DNA of 10,896 bases from an uncultured Spartobacteria bacterium (GTDB taxonomy: Bacteria > Verrucomicrobiota > Verrucomicrobiia > Chthoniobacterales > UBA6821), in NCBI GenBank assembly GCA_903831635.1, contig CAIKYN010000096.1, positions 1-10,896 of the forward strand, given 5' to 3'. This document shows positions 6,789 through 10,896 of the stretch, piece by piece; the stretch's first letter is position 1; every line of letters begins with the position of its first letter. A model generated the notes under the pieces. The model was not told the origin of the DNA. It made no database searches and saw nothing but the letters and a program-made list of their open reading frames with translations. The translations under genes were made by a program, and so were the position numbers.

Positions 6789-6819
6789 TCACGCGATTTT
6801 CCGTCCATGATCTCCCTCC

Positions 6820-7272
6820 ATGAGGTTGCTGCCCTTGATTCTTATTTTCAGTCTCATCGGATCCCTGCTTCATGCCGAGATCGGAGCCAGTAAGGAACAA
6901 TGTATGGCTCGTTATGGAAAACCGGAGCGGGATGCCCTGAAGGAGAGTGGCTTGCTCTGCTTCAGGAAGGATGGAATCTGTACGATTGCTCATTTTTACA
7001 AAGGGAAATGCGATGTTCTAAGCATCTTTTCCGAGAACGAGGAATTAGGTCTTCCTATGGAACTCCCCGCTGATCGGATCCAATCCCTTCTCAGGAGTGA
7101 GGGAGGAAGCCCCGACTGGATTCCCTCTCCACGCTTTTCGATCAATGGTGTCTGGCGCACCCCTGATGGAGTCATCTTTGCGATCTACGACACGATGCGA
7201 CATAAACTTGCGATCATGACGCATGATGCCTACAGGAGGGAGAAAGAGGAAGTTCGCAAAGCCCGTCAGTAA
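6820..7272 (+). CDS. small secreted protein, unknown function
   Basis: A 150-residue protein with a clear signal peptide: one charged residue, a hydrophobic run at 3-17 (LLPLILIFSLIGSLL), and a likely cut after HA at 18-19. The mature part has four cysteines (28, 47, 54, 64), enough for two disulfides in the periplasm. The opening IGASKEQCMARYGKP (21-35) resembles the start of small exported proteins I associate with Verrucomicrobiota, in which a Cys and a YGKP turn recur; this is recollection. The C terminus (138-150) is highly charged and helical. The ATG at 6820 is the only start that keeps the signal peptide; no Shine-Dalgarno is visible. About 100 bases separate it from the large surface-protein gene, which has its own promoter. 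Confidence 0.72.
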   Translation: MRLLPLILIFSLIGSLLHAEIGASKEQCMARYGKPERDALKESGLLCFRKDGICTIAHFYKGKCDVLSIFSENEELGLPMELPADRIQSLLRSEGGSPDWIPSPRFSINGVWRTPDGVIFAIYDTMRHKLAIMTHDAYRREKEEVRKARQ

Positions 7273-7336
7273 ACGCAGGAATGCAGTTTCTTCCTTTATT
7301 TCTTCTCTTCCTGATTCGTGGCGGATGAAGGGCTGT

Positions 7337-7364
7337 TTGACACTAAGCATGACTCTTTTAGAGT
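7337..7364 (+). promoter_or_regulatory. promoter of the large surface-protein gene, possibly leaderless
   Basis: A perfect -35 TTGACA (7337-7342) is followed by a 16-base spacer and a -10 TAGAGT (7359-7364; four of six consensus bases). Transcription would begin about 7 bases later, at 7371-7372, which is the A of the ATG of the 740-residue gene. No Shine-Dalgarno precedes that ATG, as expected for a leaderless message. Confidence 0.55.
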
Positions 7365-7371
7365 CCTTTGA

Positions 7372-9594
7372 ATGAACATCCTTTTTCGTCTTACCCTTGT
7401 TCTCGCATTGTTCGTGGCGTTATTTACGACCTGCGTCTCTGCCCAGCAGACCGCCAATCCCTCTCAAGGCTGGCCCAGGAGTTTCACCAATAACGGAACC
7501 GCCTACACTGCCTACCAGCCCCAGGCAACGTCTCTGGCAAACGGTGTCCTTGCTTTCCGGATGGCTGTCTCCGCGACTCCCCAAGGAGCTACAGCGCCCG
7601 CATTCGGAACGGTGAAGCTCACCGCCATCACCTCTTCCAACCCCGACGGTATGACCGTCGCACTGAACGAGGTCTCCGTCGTGAAGGCTACCTTCCCGTC
7701 CATACCCGATCAGGCCATGAACTATGCCCAGGCAGTCGCCGCGCAAGCACAACTCTGGGGAGCAAGCGTCTCGCTGCAGGCCATTCAGGCTAATCTTGCC
7801 GTGACTCAAGCAGAGTCCAAGAAACCTATGGCCGTGGCGGTGCAGAATCCCGTTCCTAGGATCATCCTTAGCCAAACCCCTGCCATTCTTGTCTTGGTGG
7901 ACGGCCAACCTGCACTGCGCCCTGTTCCCGGATCCTCCCTGCTGCACGTGATCAACACGCAGGCCCTCATCGCCCTCGATCAATCGAGCGGCATATTCTA
8001 TCTCCGGATCAACGGAGGGTGGGTCCAGTCCACCCAGATCTCCGGCAGTTGGATCCCAGCGGCCACTCCTCCCGATTCCCTGACACCGCTGCTTCAGCAA
8101 GCGACCTCGGCTGGCAACGTGCAGCTTTATGATCCCCAGCAGGGGACACCCCCCTCCGCCACACCCACGGTATACGTCAGCACCGTCCCAGCCGAACTCA
8201 TCGTCACCCAAGGAGCCCCCGACTTTCAGCCCGTCAGCGGCACACAGCTCCTCCATGCCGCAAACACCAGTTCCTCGCTTTTCATGGATGTGGCCAAGCA
8301 GACCTATTATCTCGTGATCTCGGGTCGCTGGTTTTCGACACAGAATCTCACGGGAGCATGGCAATATGTCCCGGCCAATCAACTGCCGGCTGATTTTTCG
8401 AATATCCCCGAGAATGCCCCCGCCGGAACAGTACTCGCTTCGGTTGCAGGGACCAGTCAATCAAGGGAGGCGATCATCTCAGCTTCCGTGCCGCAGACAG
8501 CCCGGATCGCCCGCTCGTCACCGGGCATCGTCAGCTATGATGGCGAGCCGCTGTTCTCCAAGATCTCAGGCACAGACCTCTCCTACGCGGTCAACACCGC
8601 CACCCCGGTTGTAAGAGTCTCTTCCTCACGCTACTATGCCGTGATTAACGGCGTCTGGTTCAAGGCATCCTCCCCCTCGGGGCCGTGGAGCGTTGCCGAA
8701 AAGGTACCGGAAGCGATCTACGCCATCCCCCCGAGTTGCCCGATCTATTACGCCACCAATGTCTACGTCTACGGATCGAGTCCCGAGTATGTGAATGTGG
8801 GTTACACACCCGGTTATTATGGAACCTGCCTCTCTCCGGAGGGGGTGGTTGTCTTCGGTACGGGCTACAGCTATGTCCCCTATATCGGTTCGGCCTGGAT
8901 TGCACCACCCCTGACCTACGGCTTCGGCACGGGACTGGCCTGCGGACTGGCAACCGGCTTTGCCTTTGGAATGCTGGCCGATCATGGATGGGGGTGTTCT
9001 CCATCATGGGGGGCCTGGGGTGGCGGATGGGGTGGCAATACCTATAACTTCAACCAGAATTGGAACAATGTGAACGCCGTTCAAAACAATGTCTACAACC
9101 GCTGGGGCAACAACAACCTATCCAATGTGAACCGCCAGCAACTTCAGCAGGATCGGCAGAACTTTGACAAGAACCACCCGCAGGCGGCAAGCGACATGAA
9201 CCGCGCCGAGCAGAACTTTAAGGCCGCTCATCCGCAGGCATCTCAGAACCTCCATAACGACGCCGCCGACGCGCAACGGGCAACTGACAACGGGGATCTG
9301 TCCCGCGATTCCCTAGCACATGACTCCTCACACCTCGGAGACAACGACGTCTTCGCCGGGCGTGATGGGAATGCCTATCGCAGCTCCTCGAACGGGGCTT
9401 GGCAGCAGCACGACAACTCAGGCTGGAAGAATGCTGACAACTCCTTCTCCCACAGCGACGTCGGGCATGATCTCGATAATCAACGCTTCGCCCGCAATGC
9501 AGGATCCTTTCGTGATTCAGGCTTCGGTGGCGGCAATCACTCCTTTGGAGGCGGAGGAGGATTCAGGGGTGGCGGCGGTGCTTTCCGCCGCTGA
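7372..9594 (+). CDS. large secreted repeat protein with Gly-rich tail
   Basis: A 740-residue exported protein with a signal peptide at 1-24 (hydrophobic 5-20, cut after VSA). Three related repeats of about 65 residues lie at 167-231, 269-334 and 382-442. Each runs as G-x-P near the start, then L-h-x-x-N-T, a Y(Y) strand, a G-x-W(F) and a closing G-x-W. The linker after repeat two (LPADFSNIP, VLASVAGT, ASVPQTARI) matches proteins often labelled carbohydrate-binding family V/XII, a name not backed by biochemistry as far as I know. Next come a Tyr/Gly-rich block (450-505), a hydrophobic Gly-rich stretch (514-537) that may enter a membrane, an Asn/Gln/Trp-rich region (553-590), a hydrophilic region (590-715) and a Gly-rich tail ending in FRGGGGAFRR. 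No autotransporter barrel, PEP-CTERM or LPXTG anchor is visible. Probably outer-surface or envelope-associated; role unknown. Confidence 0.8.
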   Translation: MNILFRLTLVLALFVALFTTCVSAQQTANPSQGWPRSFTNNGTAYTAYQPQATSLANGVLAFRMAVSATPQGATAPAFGTVKLTAITSSNPDGMTVALNEVSVVKATFPSIPDQAMNYAQAVAAQAQLWGASVSLQAIQANLAVTQAESKKPMAVAVQNPVPRIILSQTPAILVLVDGQPALRPVPGSSLLHVINTQALIALDQSSGIFYLRINGGWVQSTQISGSWIPAATPPDSLTPLLQQATSAGNVQLYDPQQGTPPSATPTVYVSTVPAELIVTQGAPDFQPVSGTQLLHAANTSSSLFMDVAKQTYYLVISGRWFSTQNLTGAWQYVPANQLPADFSNIPENAPAGTVLASVAGTSQSREAIISASVPQTARIARSSPGIVSYDGEPLFSKISGTDLSYAVNTATPVVRVSSSRYYAVINGVWFKASSPSGPWSVAEKVPEAIYAIPPSCPIYYATNVYVYGSSPEYVNVGYTPGYYGTCLSPEGVVVFGTGYSYVPYIGSAWIAPPLTYGFGTGLACGLATGFAFGMLADHGWGCSPSWGAWGGGWGGNTYNFNQNWNNVNAVQNNVYNRWGNNNLSNVNRQQLQQDRQNFDKNHPQAASDMNRAEQNFKAAHPQASQNLHNDAADAQRATDNGDLSRDSLAHDSSHLGDNDVFAGRDGNAYRSSSNGAWQQHDNSGWKNADNSFSHSDVGHDLDNQRFARNAGSFRDSGFGGGNHSFGGGGGFRGGGGAFRR

Positions 9595-9603
9595 TCAAGC
9601 ATA

Positions 9604-9622
9604 AGAAGAGTTGAACTCCTCT
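9604..9622. terminator. possible terminator hairpin between convergent surface-protein and tRNA genes
   Basis: AGAAGAGTT and AACTCCTCT flank a single G. In minus-strand RNA the arms pair fully, with one G-U pair; allowing a minimal loop leaves about 7 pairs. The plus-strand RNA has one A-C mismatch. It is 10 bases past the surface-protein stop and 53 bases past the tRNA 3' end. No strong U-run follows on either strand, so termination is only plausible. Confidence 0.35.
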
Positions 9623-9674
9623 AACTCACTTCCCTGCAATCTCTGGGAATCACGCAAGCCGACTATCTAAAGAG

Positions 9675-9750
9675 TGGTGGAGGTAAGGGGAGTCGAACCC
9701 CTGGCCTCTTCATTGCGAACGAAGCGCTCTACCAACTGAGCTATACCCCC
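9675..9750 (-). tRNA. tRNA-Ala (anticodon CGC)
   Basis: The minus strand folds into a complete cloverleaf of 73 bases plus an encoded CCA. The acceptor stem GGGGGTA pairs with TACCTCC, giving G3-U70, the classical alanine identity pair, with discriminator A73. The D arm is GCTC/GAGC with loop AGTTGGTA. The anticodon stem CTTCG/TGAAG holds loop TTCGCAA, so the anticodon is CGC, reading GCG. The T arm is AGGGG-TTCGACT-CCCCT. The encoded CCA is at 9675-9677. It is the last high-GC feature before the AT-rich right-hand segment. Confidence 0.96.
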
Positions 9751-9986
9751 AATATCTAAAAACCAGCGAAGTATAAATTTAAGAAACTGATTCGTATTTT
9801 ACAGTCTTTTTTATCATGTTCAACTTTCAAAAATTATTTTTTCTTTTAACCCTAATTTTCTACTCATAGATTCTTTCTGTAACGCTGAGTGCTTCAAGAA
9901 AATTTCGTTAATAAAAAACCATCCGCTAATCTCAATACAATGACGTGTCGTTCTAACATATATTGGAAAATAAAATAGAAATTGCT
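9751..9986. other. AT-rich intergenic region without a recognised gene
   Basis: About 236 bases, visibly richer in A and T than everything to the left. Apart from the candidate tRNA promoter it holds short T and A runs, a TACAAT at 9936-9941 that could be a -10 without a clear -35, and a 12-codon ATG frame from 9940 that I do not consider real. No repeat, att-like sequence or RNA gene was seen. Confidence 0.5.
9796..9823 (-). promoter_or_regulatory. candidate promoter for tRNA-Ala
   Basis: On the minus strand, TTGAAC (9818-9823) is followed by 16 bases and TAAAAT (9796-9801), each close to consensus. Transcription would start near 9789, about 39 bases before the tRNA 5' end. A second -10-like TATACT at 9770-9775 has no good -35. 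The region is AT-rich, so chance matches are easy. Confidence 0.4.
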
Positions 9987-10820
9987 ATGAAACGATTTTT
10001 TTTTAAAACTAAGAACCATTTCCAAAAAACAAAAAACCTTGCTTTATCGGCAATTTCTTCCCCCAAGCTCTTTTATAAACTATTAATCAATCTCTCGTAC
10101 CGCCTCAAGGCCACACGGTTTGTTTTGAAGTATTGTGATCATGGAGCAAGTTCGACTTTTGCAGAACGCCCTCCAGCAAATCCACTTAAAGATTACTTTG
10201 AGAATAATACCGAAGGCCATGGAATATGGAAGTGGCGACATTATTTTGAAGTTTATCAACGCCATTTCTCAAAATTTGTAAACAGAGGAGTCAACGTGTT
10301 GGAAATCGGTATTTACAGTGGCGGAAGCCTCGGCATGTGGCGCTCATACTTTGGAAATCAATGTCATATTTACGGCGTAGATATTGAGAATGCTTGTAGT
10401 ACATACGAAAATGAATATACAACAGTTTACATTGGCGACCAATCTGATAGAGAATTCTGGAAAAAACTTAGAGAAAATACCCCTCCAATCGATATCTTGA
10501 TAGATGATGGCGGTCATACTCCTGAGCAACAAAGAATAACTCTTGAAGAGATGCTTCCACACTTGCGGTGCGGTGGTGTTTATCTCTGTGAGGATGTTCA
10601 TGGAGGATTAAATGATTTTGCTGCCTATGCAACTAGTCTTGTTGATGAGTTGAATGGCACGGGCGAACTAAATGAGTTTCAGAAATCTATTCATTCGATC
10701 CATTTTTACCCGTTCTGTGTCATCATTGAAAAGCATACCGTAGAGCCTGATAGATTTGTAGCCCCTAAGCACGGCACAAAATGGCAGCCTTTCTTTTCTA
10801 AAAAGAAGCCGAACAAGTAA
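9987..10820 (+). CDS. metal-dependent class I O-methyltransferase, MycE/macrocin-type (sugar) candidate
   Basis: A 277-residue protein from the ATG at 9987; a TTG at 9963 would add eight residues. The basic N terminus is unlike the catalytic part. The SAM-binding core has VLEIGIYSGGSLGMW (about 104-118) and IYGVDIE (D132). IDILIDDGGH then supplies D174 and H177, and 28 residues after D174 comes E202-D203 (CEDV). This D-x-x-H plus ED spacing is what I recall for the Mg site and catalytic His of the mycinamicin sugar methyltransferase MycE. The family also includes relatives labelled cephalosporin hydroxylase. The likely substrate is a sugar hydroxyl on a surface glycan or secondary metabolite. 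Base and codon use are AT-rich, unlike all genes to the left, suggesting acquisition. The first codons contain nine T in a row. No Shine-Dalgarno is visible. Confidence 0.82.
   Translation: MKRFFFKTKNHFQKTKNLALSAISSPKLFYKLLINLSYRLKATRFVLKYCDHGASSTFAERPPANPLKDYFENNTEGHGIWKWRHYFEVYQRHFSKFVNRGVNVLEIGIYSGGSLGMWRSYFGNQCHIYGVDIENACSTYENEYTTVYIGDQSDREFWKKLRENTPPIDILIDDGGHTPEQQRITLEEMLPHLRCGGVYLCEDVHGGLNDFAAYATSLVDELNGTGELNEFQKSIHSIHFYPFCVIIEKHTVEPDRFVAPKHGTKWQPFFSKKKPNK
9996..10004 (+). repeat. T9 homopolymer in codons 4-6 of the methyltransferase
   Basis: Nine consecutive T (three Phe codons) directly followed by AAAA near the start of the gene. Tracts of this length can slip in replication or transcription and shift the frame. 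Confidence 0.6.
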
Positions 10821-10896
10821 AATATGTAGATGAAGTTACGAATCGGCACTCCCACTAACTCTTCAAGCAGGAACTATTAAATTGCCCAGTTTTTAA
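10821..10896. other. right edge, no gene recognised
   Basis: The final 76 bases hold only a 16-codon ATG frame from 10830 that stops at TAA. No terminator-like hairpin is evident after the methyltransferase, so the transcript may continue beyond the window. Confidence 0.4.

Noticed and set aside
7420..8460. 346-codon minus-strand open frame
   Set aside because: Lies wholly antisense to the 740-residue secreted protein, whose signal peptide and repeats prove the plus-strand frame.
9940..9978. 12-codon ATG frame upstream of the right-hand methyltransferase, as a leader peptide
   Set aside because: No ribosome binding site, no regulatory codon run and no attenuator hairpin.
1..10896. CRISPR array, insertion sequence, prophage or integrase
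   Set aside because: No regularly spaced repeats, transposase, integrase or structural phage protein found on either strand.

Overview
The window looks like an ordinary chromosomal stretch of a free-living Gram-negative bacterium with moderately high GC, ending on the right in a clearly AT-rich segment. Small secreted proteins, a large repeat-bearing surface protein and few Shine-Dalgarno sites would fit the Verrucomicrobiota or a related PVC lineage. That assignment is a low-confidence impression, since no rRNA or marker protein is present.

Layout. (1) 1-1215, plus strand: the 3' part of a single-domain AAA ATPase of the Bcs1-like type, open at the left edge, followed at once by a small three-helix membrane protein with a very strong ribosome binding site and a TTG start. 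(2) 6746-1244, minus strand: eight genes in one direction. In transcription order they are ppnP (nucleoside phosphorylase), a class I SAM methyltransferase, a fumarylacetoacetate-hydrolase-family enzyme, a ribbon-helix-helix antitoxin, a PIN-domain toxin, a SulP anion transporter with STAS domain, a small protein with a ParB/sulfiredoxin-like GxHR motif, and nagB (glucosamine-6-phosphate deaminase). The block from antitoxin to ParB/Srx-like gene is tightly packed, with gaps of 6 bases or less or overlapping starts and stops, so it is probably one transcription unit. (3) 6820-9594, plus strand: a small secreted protein with four cysteines, then a 740-residue secreted protein with three related repeats, an Asn/Gln/Trp-rich segment and a Gly-rich tail. 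The large gene has a near-consensus promoter ending just before its ATG, so its mRNA may be leaderless. (4) 9675-9750, minus strand: tRNA-Ala(CGC), with the G3-U70 identity pair and encoded CCA. (5) About 9751-10896: an AT-rich segment with one recognisable gene, a metal-dependent sugar O-methyltransferase-like protein, probably acquired by transfer.

How the genes work together. NagB (amino sugar to fructose-6-phosphate), PpnP (nucleoside salvage) and the FAH-family enzyme are housekeeping or catabolic enzymes with no evident shared pathway. The most unusual linkage is the toxin-antitoxin pair joined without a gap to the SulP transporter and its ParB/Srx-like partner: an autoregulated TA promoter could set transporter expression. 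No CRISPR array, insertion sequence, integrase or phage gene was seen.
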